From: Pseudopithomyces maydicus
Lineage: Eukaryota; Ascomycota; Dothideomycetes; Pleosporales; Didymosphaeriaceae
Direction: 5' to 3'
Assembly (NCBI GenBank): GCA_026873275.1
Contig: JANTUC010000003.1
Location: 2,108,001 to 2,172,000, forward strand
Length of the DNA stretch: 64,000 bases
The notes beneath the pieces are model-generated. The model was not told the origin of the DNA and searched no databases. It saw only the letters and a program-made list of their open reading frames with translations. Made by a program: the position numbers and the translations under genes. Positions 11,011-22,958 of the stretch are shown here, piece after piece; the stretch's first letter is position 1; every line of letters begins with the position of its first letter.

Positions 11011-11735
11011 GGCGATGTCTTGTTGGGGCTGGGGCTGGGGCTGCAGGACAGAGCGAGATGGTGTAGGCTGGCGCTGGCTGGCCTGACTGGCCTGGCCGTG
11101 AGTGCTGGAGCGTGGCGGGTTCGAGAAGCTTCGGAGGAGTGGGCCTTGGGAAGAGCCCAGGGAGCAGCTGGGGACGAATTGGGCGAGGGCAAGGTCCGGG
11201 TGCTGCCTGGCGCAGACAGAGTACACGGTAGATGATCTACACAGACAGACTGCGCGTCGCTGCGAGCTCCTGAGAAGCTTTCGTAAAGTGGTGCGGTGCA
11301 ACCCAAGGGACTGGGAAAGCCAGAGCCAGCGCTACCCACGCCACGTACGGTACGTCAGTCGGTGCGTTACCCCGCCGCCACACCGCCACAACTTTGGCGC
11401 CTCATATCATGTGACGTGTGCATTCAGGTGCCCAGGTGCAGGTGCCAGATGCATTGGAATGGCTACAATACAATACAATAGGTATAGTAGTATACAGTAC
11501 TGTCGGACACTCCTGCACTCCTGCACTCCTGCGAAGCCTTCTTTCATGCCTGCCCGCACGGAGCGGCCAAGTAGAGTCCTATCTAATAAACGTCCGCCCT
11601 ACCCATACCGTCCCATGCCGTGAACAAAAAGCCCTAGGGGTCCTTCCCTCTTCACCGCAATACGCCCTAACGCCCAGCGAGATACAACATGCAACATGCA
11701 ACATGCACATCCTCATCCTCATCCTCAACATACAC
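11011..11735. other. GET3 upstream region and ISWI 3' flank
   Basis: Positions 11011-11301 stay open in frame with GET3 and could be leader or an N-terminal extension. Positions 11686-11735 hold three ATGCAAC-type units followed by CATCCT-type repeats next to the ISWI stop codon. No separate gene was seen. Confidence 0.5.
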
Positions 11736-14700
11736 CTACTTCTTCTTGCCTCGACCCTTGCCCTTGGGGGCCACCGACCCGTTCGACACAACACTGGTGG
11801 CCCGGGACGTCGACGCTGAAGCCGGCGAGCCTTTCGCCTTCACCGAGTCAAGCTGCTTATTCTGCACAATGTCAGTTCCACCCACGGCCAACGCGCGCTC
11901 GAGACTAACCTTGACGCCATTCTTGGCCTTCTTCTTGACCGGAACCTCTTCCTCCTCCTCCGTTTCCTCTTCATCCAGCGCCCGCTTGCCTCGGCCGTTC
12001 TTCGCCTCACCATCCCCAAGCTCCCGAACCACCGAGTCTATCAACGTCTTGCATCGCCGCCCAATCTCCTGCGGCGTGCGGCTGAGGAAGAACCAGTCAA
12101 AACGGAACAGAGGGGATTCGCGGATCTCGTCCCTGATCTTTTCGAAGATGAACTCGCCCTCCACCCCGTGCTTGTTCAACATGACAAGCAAGAAGCGGTC
12201 CTCTTCCTCCGTGTAGACCTTCTTGTTCGTCGTCGACACGGTGTACTTGATCACCATCTGCTGCAAAGGCATCCGATACGAGTTGACCTTCTTGCCGACA
12301 AGTGCCTTCCTCTCTTCTTGCTGTCGTTGCCGCTCTTCACCGTCTGTGATGACCGCAAGGTGCTTCTGCCAGTTGTTGAGGTCCTTGTACTTTTTCCAGA
12401 AAACCTTGGCGTACGCCTCGATCTCATCTGCAGTCTTGCCGTCGACTTCTTCCGAGATGCCATCGTAGTTCTCCCGACCGTACTTAGCTGAGCCGTTCAA
12501 GAACTGTTGAAAGTCGCGCTTGTTCCACTCGGGGAAGCCTTTATTGATAAGACGCTCCTTCTCCGCCTGCTCTTCTTCCGTCAGCGGCTCGGCATTGTCG
12601 ATCTCTTGCTGCTGGAGCTGTTGATCCGCCTCGCGTACTTCCAGGTCCTCATCCGCGCCATCAGCAAGCGGCGCCTTGATGTTGTTCTCTTTGCGGAACC
12701 ATGCCGTCTCCTTTTCCTGGAGTTCACCAAGCTTTGCAGGGAAGAATTGGTAGTCGTGAATGACAACTTGCTTCGGAGCGCGGGGTATCCTGGGTCCTTT
12801 CGCCTCGGTCCGACCACCAGTCATCAGCGCCTGTCGATAGTACTTGTCCATGGAGTACGACTGCTCTTTACGTTCACGCTTCGAAGGATTGATCCAGTTC
12901 AGACCAATGTCTTTCTTGCGCGGCTCAAATTTTTCGCCATTCCACTCATACGCCGAGTCGGAGGTAAACTTTTGCAAATCGTCCAACCCCAACTTCTCAT
13001 ATTTGTTGTTGAGCTCCTGCGTCCGCTCCTCGCCGCGCTTCATGATGGCATCGAAATCGTCCTCGGTGATGTCGTTTGCCCCAGATACAGGTCCAATAGC
13101 TCCTTGTGACTTGAACACCTTCTCGGCGCCGTGCTGAATCATGGTGAGCAATTCATCCTTGCCGGCAGCATTCTTGACTGGCTGTTGTGTGCGACCTTGC
13201 TGAATGACCAGCTGATCGAGACGCAATTTCTGAGCAGCGCGTTCCAAGACCTTTTCTTCGATGGCATTCTCCGTAACAAACCGGTAAACGTATACTTGCT
13301 TGGTTTGACCGATACGGTGAGCACGGTCCATGGCCTGCAGATCAGCCTGGGGATTCCAGTCGCTATCAAAGAGCACGACAATGTCGGCTGTTGTCAAGTT
13401 GATACCCAATCCACCAGCACGTGTTGTGAGAAGGAAGAGAAACTTCTCCGAGCCTTCCTTGTTGTATTCATCGATGGCGGCGATACGGTCCTCATGGGCA
13501 GTCGATCCATCGATCCGACAATAGTTGTAGTTGCGGAAGACGGAATAATCCTCAAGGATATCCAGTAAACGACTCATTTGCGAGAAAATGAGGACTCGGC
13601 TGCCCTGTGCCTTCATGCGCTTCAACAGCTTGTCCAACATGATCATCTTGGCCGCATTGTTGACCAGATGCTCATCGGTGGTGTAGGGCGGTCCAGGTTC
13701 AGCACCCTCGAAGAGATAGGGGTGATTGCAGCACTTTCGCAACTGCATGACAATGTTGAGTAAACGGGTCTTGGACTCCTTGTTGCCAGCTGCACCATTG
13801 ACGGCGTCGATGTCCTTCTCCAGAATCTTTTTGTACCAGTTGACCTGCATATCTGACATACCAATGTACAGATTGATCTCTTTCTTCGGTAGCAGCGACT
13901 TTTCCACATCGGCCTTGACACGACGCAGAAGGAAAGGACGGAGAACCTTGTGCAGCTGCTGTACTACTGTATCGGAGTCGGATTCTTGGTTCGAGAACCA
14001 TTCGTCAAATGCAGCCGAGTCACCAAAAACGTCGGGGAGCAAAAAGTTAAGAAGTGCCCACAGTTCGTGGAGGTTGTTTTGAAGTGGGGTGCCTGTGATG
14101 AGGAGGCGATTGCGCGAGTGAAATACGCGGATGATCTGGGCGAGCGACGACTCCTCGTTTTTGATACGATGAGCTTCGTCAATGATGATGTACTGCCAAG
14201 CGAACTTCTTCAAATGTGATTTTTCGCGGAGAATCATCTCGTAACTGGTGATGCAGACGTCAAATTTTTCGTCCTCAAGGCGATCCCGGATAAGCTCTGC
14301 ACGTTCCTCTTTCGCACCTTGCAGCACCAGCACGTCGATCTCCGGTATCCACTTGGCAAACTCGCGCTTCCAGTTGTCCAGCGTTGATTTCGGAACGACG
14401 ACGAGATGCGGGCCGTGTATGCCACAGATGAAGCGCAGGTAGCCAACGAAAGAGATGGTCTGTAGCGTCTTTCCGAGACCCATCTCATCGGCCAGAATAC
14501 CTGAAATACCGTTCTCGTGCAGCGAAATCAGCCAGTTGAGACCTGCAACCTGGTAGTCGCGCATGGTTCCCCCTTGATGTATCCGGGTGACTCGCGAAAC
14601 ACGGTCTCATTATGGCCTCCATGCTTTTCCTCGCGGACCAGCTCGGCATCTTCTTCCTGCTCAGTTTTGCGACGACGCTCGACAGCTGCGCCCCCTTGCG

Positions 14701-15349
14701 CAACTTGCTGGCCTTCGCCTTCTTTTCTTCCTCTGCATCTTCGCGGTCGATCTCGGCAAGGATCTCCTTGATACGAGGATTTGGATTCGTGTCAATAAAG
14801 TGACGGAAGAGGTCAGTCAGACCCAGCAGGTATCGAAAACGCCGGATGGTATCGTCTTCCTGCATGCGCCGTACATGTCAGCGGTCCAAAGGTTCACTTG
14901 TCTGGGTCAAAGTGCTGACGTACCTTTGACGCACCCAATCGATCGTGCTTCTTTCCATATATGCTCTTGCGCATATTGTATGCGTCTGTTCTCCGCTTCC
15001 GTCCGTCTGTTGGCGCGTCTCCCGCTACGCTGCTAGCTGTAGTATTGGGGTTTGTGTCCGAGTCCTGAGCAGAGGTAAGTTCTAGACGCGCATTCGTACG
15101 ACTCGCGGGGGGACCTACTGTGTAGTCAGGTGTGTCTTGGTAGTACTGCAAACAAAAGTTATCTCGTTTGTTCGGGCGACATCACTGTGCATGGCGCATG
15201 GCCGTGAATTGGATATGGGAACCTACGCCAAACTTGTTGAAGCCATCCACGCGCTCTTCCGTGTCTTTCATCTCGACGTCCTCATTGGCGGAGACGTCAG
15301 CCGTGGAAGGCTCGTCCGAATCGATGTTGCGGGTTCGCGAGGGCGCCAT
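11736..15349 (-). CDS. ISWI: ISWI-family chromatin-remodelling ATPase (two frame breaks)
   Basis: SNF2-superfamily motor that slides and spaces nucleosomes. Exons are 15349-15227, 15145-14924 and 14859-11736, expected length 1156 residues. The ATPase core starts at MRDYQVAGLNWLISLHENG, with Walker A DEMGLGKT, Walker B DEAH, and helicase C motifs including RVLIFSQMSRLLDILEDY and the arginine-finger region MDRAHRIGQ. The C-terminal HAND-SANT-SLIDE module follows (for example FPEWNKRDFQQFLNGSAKYGREN), then a basic tail ending KGKGRGKKK. The written sequence loses frame twice, at C5 runs 14691-14695 and 14569-14573. Adding one base to each restores a normal ISWI segment upstream of the core (EEDAELVREEKHGG) and makes the total length a multiple of three. 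The start MAPSRTRN is preferred; an in-frame ATG lies at 15415. A single-copy essential-type gene is unlikely to be dead. Confidence 0.93.
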
Positions 15350-16150
15350 GCTGCCCGTTTGGCCTGGACGTGGCGTAAGGTCGCAAGTTGAGATGATCCC
15401 AGTCCACGGAGCCAAGTGTTGTTTTTGCTGCGAATGCGCTGGATGAGATCCAGCGATGGACGATCGAGCGCGTGCGGGAAAGGGAGGGTGGGTATAAGCA
15501 GACGAGGGAACGCGGTGGAGCAGAATAATGTGAAGGCACGCTTAGCGCGTCTTTGCACGGACCACATAGACTCGTGTCACCCTTTGCTCTCGCCTCGTCA
15601 ACCCCCTCTTGTAAGTCCACTAGGGCTGCTTGGGAATCACGTGTTCACTACACACCCGACCCATGGACAACGCCTCGCGAGCCATTCTGGCTCACATGCT
15701 TCTCTCCTTTTTTGGGCGGCATTGTCGCGCTTTCACGCCCCTGTCGCGTGATGACGTCACGTCGTCGTCCCGAGAAGAGAGATGTAGCTTGTACCTAGGT
15801 AGCTGCTATCGCTGGCCTAGCATTCGATATCATCTGGGAATGGAAGTAGGGCGACCCCATGAAAAACTATCTGTAGCCAACAAGCAAAAAGCCCACTCAG
15901 GTGGATGAATACATGCGGAGAAACACAAACCAAGTTAGAGGGAAGTAGATGAATTGTCCTTAGATGGGTCGAGTAAATCGACGATGAATTAGTGAATATA
16001 TTGACGAGGCGTCTGGTTAGAAGGGTATGCAATGCATTGTTTTAGCGGCTCGATGAGCATTGACCACGTTTGGTTGATGGACATTTTAATACCTGCTGGC
16101 CTTGACCAGCATTTAGGATTCTACTACGCCAGGCTTGCCATGCCGGATCA
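15350..16150. other. Intergenic, no gene seen
   Basis: Upstream region of ISWI and 3' flank of the kinase-like gene. It contains TACCTAGGTA at 15792-15801. Open frames are short and lack recognisable features. Confidence 0.55.
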
Positions 16151-17059
16151 CTACAGGAGCGGCTTGAAGACTAGTTTCTCTTCATCTATTAGCCTTTCCT
16201 TCGTTTTGATCAGCTCCCTCAGTATTGTAAGAATACTCTGGGAACCGTCCTTAACCTTCTTCAGGGAAAGCATCATCTCACGAAGTTCAGCTGAGAAGCT
16301 CCAAGGATTTTTAGGAACAGTGACCAAAGGACTTTCAGGAACAGTGACCCAAGGGCTTCTAATAACAGTGAATAGCTGCAAGATGTCATACACCGAGTTG
16401 ATGTCCTTGTTATCAGAGCGGCGCAGGGAGTATCCTTCGGAGCTGAGGTGTTTGGCAAGATAGGCTTGTATACCCGATTCCGTGTTTGCCTGGCCGAAGT
16501 CTCCCACAACTATACGAGGGTACTCTTGCTTCATGTTTATTGCTTTGGTACTGGTACCGCTACCGGTTTTTGCAGAGAGAAAAACATTGACCGGATACAA
16601 ATCATTGTGAAAAATAGCCTCCCATTTTGGATTTGGTTCATTCGCCACATCACGCACTCCAAATTGCATGAAGACTATTGCCCTCAGCATATCTTCGGCA
16701 AGGTGCCATAGGAACAATTCCGGTACAGTTTCGCGTTTACTCAAGTAAATCCGGCTAAGCTCATGGATGGTGTTAATTTCCCTACCGTCAACAATCGTCT
16801 TACAGTATTCCATGTAGATCTTGTCTTGATGTACGGAGTTGTCTTCTGAAGCTAGGATAGAATCATAAATCTGTACAATGTTCGGATGGTTGACCAACTT
16901 TTCCATCATAGCTACTTCGTCGCCCACTGATTTTTGGCTCATCGCTGGGTTAAGGCTTTTTCTAATGGCCATCATGCCTGTTCCATATTCCATCACAACG
17001 GCAATACCCTCATTGTTGCCGCCTCCGGTGAGTTCACGCAACGTGTACCAGCTGGACAT
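16151..17059 (-). CDS. Orphan protein-kinase-like protein
   Basis: An intronless 302-residue kinase-fold protein. The N-lobe has a loose glycine-rich segment (LTGGGNNEGIAVVMEYG) and a candidate beta-3 lysine at K34 in MAIRKSL, with Glu in the following helix. The catalytic loop reads HNDLYPVNVF (H151, D153, N158) instead of HRDLxxxN, and the metal-binding DFG is intact at residues 187-189. All core catalytic residues are therefore present, so activity is possible. The kinase subfamily is not recognisable, and the C-lobe is short. Between DFG and the C-terminus lies a short duplicated stretch (WVTVPESPLVTVPKNPW) encoded by a 24-bp tandem repeat at 16301-16360. The gene borders a long gene-poor region. 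Such solitary kinase-like genes are common in fungal accessory regions, so lineage-specific expansion is an inference. Confidence 0.7.
   Translation of the reverse strand: MSSWYTLRELTGGGNNEGIAVVMEYGTGMMAIRKSLNPAMSQKSVGDEVAMMEKLVNHPNIVQIYDSILASEDNSVHQDKIYMEYCKTIVDGREINTIHELSRIYLSKRETVPELFLWHLAEDMLRAIVFMQFGVRDVANEPNPKWEAIFHNDLYPVNVFLSAKTGSGTSTKAINMKQEYPRIVVGDFGQANTESGIQAYLAKHLSSEGYSLRRSDNKDINSVYDILQLFTVIRSPWVTVPESPLVTVPKNPWSFSAELREMMLSLKKVKDGSQSILTILRELIKTKERLIDEEKLVFKPLL
16301..16360 (-). repeat. 24-bp tandem repeat inside kinase-like gene
   Basis: Two near-identical 24-bp units plus a partial third, in frame, encode repeated VTVP units in the C-lobe. Confidence 0.75.
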
Positions 17060-20000
17060 GATTTTTGGATTCTATAGAGAAATTTGATCAATAGAGTCGG
17101 GTTCTAACCGATATGTCATCCCTGTATCGAAAAAAAAAGAATTTCTATATCAATATCGAGGGTAAGCATTGTGTATTGCACAAGAAGCTTGGTCTCTAGA
17201 CCGCGAACATGTCAACATTTGAACAGAGCATTGTAATCCCACCTTGTATATCTATTGTGAACCTCTAAACTCGACTTCTGATTCTAGGTGGTTGCTTCAG
17301 AGACAACATCTCCTGATCATGATCTGATCTTTGATAATCTAAGCCTCATTGGTATTATGAATGATTCTTCACCGACGCCCAATCTCTTTGGAAATGCTAG
17401 CAGGTCACTTACTTAATTTATGGTGCAGGAGTGAATGAACCCATTTGATCACTGATCCATATTCATTGAAAATTATGCAAGGCGATGTACAAAATCTGGA
17501 TCTTAGACGAATGAACATCGCGGCTTGCTCGCTTCCTAACGTCAATAAATACACACAGACCATTCTCCACAAACCACACAATACTAGTGGTCGCGCCAAG
17601 AGCGGCGTGAGGTTCCTGTAGGATATGCCACTGCGGGGCAAGGCATCAGGTCGGCCTGAAAGTTGAGGTTGAGCGCGCATATTCCTTCGGCTCCAGCCAG
17701 ATCACGCGGACACAACAAGCCTAAGCTCAAAATGCTTGGAAACTATGCGTCTTACTTGGAAGGAGGTCTGTTTATACAAGCCGTGACGTGGTGATCAAAT
17801 CATGGGGACATGATAGTCCGGATGACAAAAAAATTACTCGTGTAACAGAGAAAGACATTTAGACCCAGGGGGATGAGATGGGCACCTCTAACTATTTTCT
17901 ATGCCAAGACCAACATTGTGTGTTGGTCTTGTTTACTAGTGAGGTAGTTGTGCCTCTCGGACATCACGATGACGAACTCTGTTGGTTGGGCTGTGGGGTC
18001 CGTTATGGAGGCGAGATCCTCCAACACTGGTTGAAAATCCCTATCCCGACGAACTAAGCGAGCGTACGGATGGGATGCGAGAGTCATGTCATACGATATA
18101 CGCAAATGTGTGACAATAAGCCTCAATTGTGAATGCCGATACGCCAGCCACTATCAGTTATCAGTACGATAGGGTGCCTGAAGATCCCCCGCACTGAAGT
18201 TGAGACACCAATTTGGGGGCTCCGAATGTGTGACTGAATCGGAAGCGCCGTCAATACATACATACTACAGATGAGGCTTTGATGGTAAGACCAGATCAGC
18301 AGAAGATTCCAAAAGAAATGCCGATGGGGCGAAGGCCCCGCTCCTGATGTCTTACGTACACGTCCCTTTGGGAATACGTTGTTTGCTTACCCTACTAGAT
18401 TCGGATAATAAGGCATAAATTAGGTACGCTGCAGGCTTGCCAGGGCGGCCGAGTAATCATTCTAAGCATGTCCCTTGAACAAAAGGATTAAAAGTCTTTT
18501 CGACTAGTTTGGAGTGCGTGAGCATGTTCGTCATTGGTGTCGGAGTTCGTGCTCTACATCTAACTGATACGCCCGAAATAGGTATAGTGTGTGAGATTTG
18601 TGTCCTCTGGGAGAACTCCCAGACGACGCAACAAGCGGTGAGAATTCATGTAACACAGAAACATTTACAATTGGACGGCGCTTTAGGGAAAACGGACTGT
18701 CGTGTCGCGCTACTGCGCTGTAGCTGACTATTACACGATCGTGTTGAAGTCCAAAAGTGTAGAGCACGGCGCCCTGGTGTACGGCCTTGCAATCTCCGAT
18801 GCCACCAAAAATGAAAACGCAGAGCGACCGTCGGCCGTCAGAAGTGACCGGAGCGAAGACGCTATTAGCGATTTCGGAGTCAACGATTCATGGAACTCGT
18901 GAGATCCTACGGTCCAGTACATTTCATCGGAGCGCACGAGAGGCTTGTACGTTGCGCATCATTCGGACAATCCATGAGTTCTGCGCAGATCTACCCATGG
19001 ACTAGGGTGCACCATACCTACGGAACAACGGTTTTCCAACGGATTTGGCAAAATCGAGAAGGTGCGTGACGTACACTCAGCGGAAGTAGAGCAGATTTCG
19101 GGACGAGCCAATAGTTCTCAGCAGAGGTTGGACGTGCGATGCTAAACAAGTCCATCCTTAGCCCGAGCTCCCGGATTGGACGTTTTCTCCGACAAGAAAG
19201 CTCTGTGTGCCAAGAGTTACAATCATGATTATAGTAGATACTCCAGCCAGGCCTTGCTAATGGCTCGGATCAAGGTTGTATTCTCTACCGGGTCTGTGCA
19301 GCATGACTGATGCTGCGTGTTGTGAAGTCGCCTAACGTGCTAGGACAGTGGGTAGCGTATCGGAGAATTGGCGCCAGGGTCTTGAATTGAGGCTTTCCCA
19401 AACCGGCCTTCAGTATAATCATCGGAAATTTCAACTGTAAGTGTTTCAAACGCATATTCTCCGTAATTGGAGGCGCGTTGGAGTGGTATCCAGCCCAAGC
19501 AGTGGAGCGGGAGGCGGCTGACGAAGCAAGCAATTCAGTAGGGCTTCCATAACCACCGAGTCAGGAAAATGCGAGGCGCTTCGTGCCAGTTCATGGTAAG
19601 GTGTCCCAAGGCATGTGACGTGGGGCGGCAGGGCGGTAGGAACATGGTGTTGGATGGGCATGGTGCTGGATGAGCATGCGGGGGCCGGTGAACGGAGAGT
19701 CGCACGCTCACGACCTCGGGACGTTACGAGGGAAAGACGCATGGGCTGGGGAAAAATCAATGTCGTTGATTTGATTGAGAGGGTTGTCGAGATGGGCGAG
19801 CCATGCGGCGGCGAGGCATCCAAATTTGGAGCGCACCACCACCAGCGCTTGGAGGGCGGCTGCATCTGAGTCGAAATAGCGTGAACTGCATCGGAACGAG
19901 GGCACGGAGCCGCAACGAGCGCTTCGCTTGGACATCCTCTTCAAGCGGCGCGCATAACAGCCCGCAGCACGGAGATGAACATCCGGGCGCTCGTGGGCGC

Positions 20001-21902
20001 TTGTGACCGACTGAACCCCACGATTGCCGCCAGGTGGACGCCGCACGAGCGCGTCCATGGTCGAGCAGATGGGGCAAGGCTGCCGAGACGCCAGCTGGCA
20101 GCGCATCTGCTTGTCCATGGCATTCTAGAAGGGGGTCTGGATGCAGCGCTTGATGGAAAGTCTACTTGGCATCTCGCGGGCTGGAGAGGCCATGGGCAGA
20201 GTCTCGAGACCATGGGCAGAGAGACCATGGGCAGAACATGGACGGAACGTGGACGGAACATGGACGGCCCAAAGCCAATTCGTGCCCCCTCGACCCACAC
20301 GATAGGGTCAGATGGCATCTGACAAGACGTGTTGAAACAAAGTTTTGCTGGCAAACCAATGAGGCCGGCGATGCCGCAGCGCATGAGGTGTCGATCTCGA
20401 CTTGTCATCAGACGGTGGCAGTGCCGCGCCCCATAAAAGCTCGCAGCCACAACCGGCTGGGCGTCGAGAATGAGTGGGAGAGGTTCTACAGTCAGCTCTC
20501 CCCGTGTCGCACACACGCGTCCGAGATGGCGAAGAGGGTCGCGTCCTGCCCTATCCGTCCAACAGTCCGTGGTTCCTCGGCTGGTGCAGGCCAGGAGGCT
20601 GGGGGTGAATGGCAAATTTGCGGCTAGGGATGCCTTTGTCGTCACGTATGCTGGCGAAGTCCGGCATGAGGTATACGTGCCTGGGGTCCGGTGGCAGGAT
20701 AGGCTTGTGCTAGATATATGGATGCGCGCTGGCTGCGTCGTGGTTCACTGCCATTCATCCACTACCGGGCCCAGGAGACAGGACGTCTCCACGCAGACCT
20801 CTCACCGCCTCACACCGACTCCCATCGTGACCGCGGCCAGACCACGGGCCCGCCACCGCTCCCATCGTTTATCAGTAGCGAGGCTGCACCCCTTGGGTAG
20901 GTAGCAAACCGGGCGACCAACCGTCCTCCACCACCCCATTTACCCTCGACCACCCGCTCTGGTGCTCGCCTGCAGGGAGCGGCGTGTTCTAAAACGATTG
21001 CCTCTGTGCCCTTGAAACGCAGACGACCCCGGACTCGAGAAGATTGGCTGACAGGCGCCGTTTCTGAAATAGCGTCCAGGCCCTGGTAAACAACAGACGG
21101 TCGAGCGAATCGAGCGAATCGAGCGCAGGCCATCTTGAAACACGCCTCTTGGAGGATACCTGCAACGCACCTCTCACCTCGCATAGTGGCCCTGAGCGAG
21201 CCAGTTAACCGCCTGGCCCGAGGGTTCGCTGGCGCGCACCAAGCGAAACACAGACGGCATCGGAGCTTCATTGGCTAGCGCCCGCGTCTCCACCGCGCGC
21301 TGTACCGCACAAGCATTCCTGCCAGCAGCTTGCTCGCGGAGCGCTGCCAGGAATAAGTATCACGTCTCGCCGCGAGAGCGACTTTTTCTTTCGGTCAGTG
21401 CAGTTCGCTTCTCCATCAGCCCTCCCCCCCTCCCTTCCCTTCAGTCGCTCGGCAGGCTCGACGAGGTCGCCGGCCAATCACGACCACCGCCCCCTTCACC
21501 CTTCCTCTTCCTCTTCCCACCCCGCCCTTTGGCAGTGCCATTGTCGCCACGCTCCTTGCAGCCCCCTCCGTTCTTCTTCCACTTCGTTGCGCCTTCCGCC
21601 GGACGGAACAGAAACTGCATCTCGTCTCCTAATTTGTCTCCTTCCCGTCTGCCTCTCTGCTCGTATACCGCTCGCCAGCCACACCCACTGTACAGCCTCG
21701 GGCTTAGCTCACACAGCGTCGACAGACACCGGCCGACCGACCGGTCTCCCAGCTATCTCCGCCTTGCACGGCTCAATTCCCATCCCTACCCGGATCCAGT
21801 TCTTCTTATTTCGACGTCGATTGTTGTTTTAAGAGAGCCAGCTTTTCTCGTCTCCCAGCCACGGCTCACCACCACCACCACATCCACCCCCACGTCGCCA
21901 TC
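17060..21902. other. Gene-poor region of 4.8 kb
   Basis: No convincing gene. Positions 17100-17400 are AT-rich. Positions 17400-19600 have mixed composition with only short open frames. Positions 19600-21270 are GC-rich with long but uncharacteristic open frames on both strands, including a minus-strand frame 19941-20645 with no recognisable domain and a tandem repeat near 20.2 kb. Positions 21270-21902 form a pyrimidine-rich leader for the cyclin gene. No transposase, reverse transcriptase or terminal repeats were seen. Confidence 0.5.
20188..20268. repeat. Short tandem CATGGGCAGA/CATGGACGGA units
   Basis: Three CATGGGCAGA-type units are followed by three ATGGACGGA/GTGGACGGA-type units, an imperfect 10-20 bp tandem array in the gene-poor region. 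Confidence 0.75.
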
Positions 21903-22958
21903 ATGCCCTACTCACCCAACCTCGCTGCCGAGAACAAGGCCGCCCTGGACCACTTCATCCAGCTGCCCGTGTCGCCAGACATGATCTCCTACCTTGCTTC
22001 CAAGGCCTCCCAAGTCATCCGTTGCGAACCAGCGCATCTCAACAAGAACCTGCCCCCCACGCCCCCGGCTTCCCCACCCCAGCATGCTGCAAACCCTTAC
22101 GGCGAACCGGCCCTGCCATCCCTCGAAGAGTTCATCACCTCCCTCGTTGAAAGGTCACACGTGCAAGTCCCCACCCTCATGTCCTCGCTCGTGTACCTCA
22201 GCCGACTCAAATCTCGTCTCCCTCCCGTTGCCAAGGGCATGCGGTGCACCGTCCACCGCATCTTTTTGGCCTCCCTCATCCTTGCCGCTAAGAACCTGAA
22301 TGACTCGTCCCCCAAGAACAAGCACTGGGCTAGGTACAGTGCTGTTCGGGGCTACGACAACTTTGGCTTCTCCATCACCGAGGTCAACCTCATGGAGAAG
22401 CAACTCCTCTTCCTCCTCGACTGGGACCTTCGCATCAACCCCGACGACCTCTACTACCATCTCGAACCCTTCCTGGCGCCCATCCGCATCTGGCAGGCCC
22501 GCCAGGCCGAGAAGGCCCGGGCTGCGGAACGCGAGAAGGAGTTCGCCCGCCAGCAGTACAGCTTCGCTCCGATGCACCACCGGTCTCGGTCGGATCTATC
22601 TGCCTACGAGAACGTTCATACGTACTCTTCACACGGTCGCGCGCAGGCATACACCACACCATCGTCTCGCGCCGCATCGAGAACACCATCTCTCTCACCA
22701 ACGTCCCGTAGCTCGTCCGTCTCGGAATCTTCGGATTCGCCCATGAGCTTCACCGAAGAGCACGTGGAGGCGGTTGTTCAGCGCTACGACACAGACAGCG
22801 GCGCAACTCTTGTACATATCAACGCGCCGGTCACGCACACCAAACTGCAACATTCGCTCCCACTCTACGACGACAAGGCGTCGAAGAAGGCAAAGACGAC
22901 CGGAGGCTTCTTCAACCGCATCTACAACTCATATGCGGGGCGGCAAGCGGCGTACTAA
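21903..22958 (+). CDS. Pho85-type (Pcl1/2-like) cyclin
   Basis: An intronless 351-residue cyclin of the Pho80/Pcl family, expected to bind and target a Pho85-type CDK in cell-cycle or morphogenesis control. The cyclin box spans about residues 70-200. It contains LPSLEEFITSLVERSHVQVPTL, LVYLSRLKSRLPPVAKGM, CTVHRIFLASLILAAKNLND, and then FSITEVNLMEKQLLFLLDWDLRI, all diagnostic of the family. The C-terminal 150 residues are low-complexity and Ser-rich, with many SP/TP-like sites; their role is unknown. The ATG at 21903 is followed by MPYSPNLAAENKAALDHFI, as in filamentous-fungal homologues. A long CT-rich stretch precedes it, probably the 5' leader. It is closer to yeast Pcl1/Pcl2 than Pho80, but which one is uncertain. 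Confidence 0.9.
   Translation: MPYSPNLAAENKAALDHFIQLPVSPDMISYLASKASQVIRCEPAHLNKNLPPTPPASPPQHAANPYGEPALPSLEEFITSLVERSHVQVPTLMSSLVYLSRLKSRLPPVAKGMRCTVHRIFLASLILAAKNLNDSSPKNKHWARYSAVRGYDNFGFSITEVNLMEKQLLFLLDWDLRINPDDLYYHLEPFLAPIRIWQARQAEKARAAEREKEFARQQYSFAPMHHRSRSDLSAYENVHTYSSHGRAQAYTTPSSRAASRTPSLSPTSRSSSVSESSDSPMSFTEEHVEAVVQRYDTDSGATLVHINAPVTHTKLQHSLPLYDDKASKKAKTTGGFFNRIYNSYAGRQAAY

Noticed and set aside
14569..14695. Programmed ribosomal frameshifting in ISWI
   Set aside because: No slippery heptamer, two shifts would be needed, and the same one-base deficit in homopolymers occurs in four unrelated genes.
19941..20645. A 234-codon minus-strand open frame in the gene-poor region
   Set aside because: GC-rich composition, no domain, no splice partners, and overlapping long open frames on the other strand.
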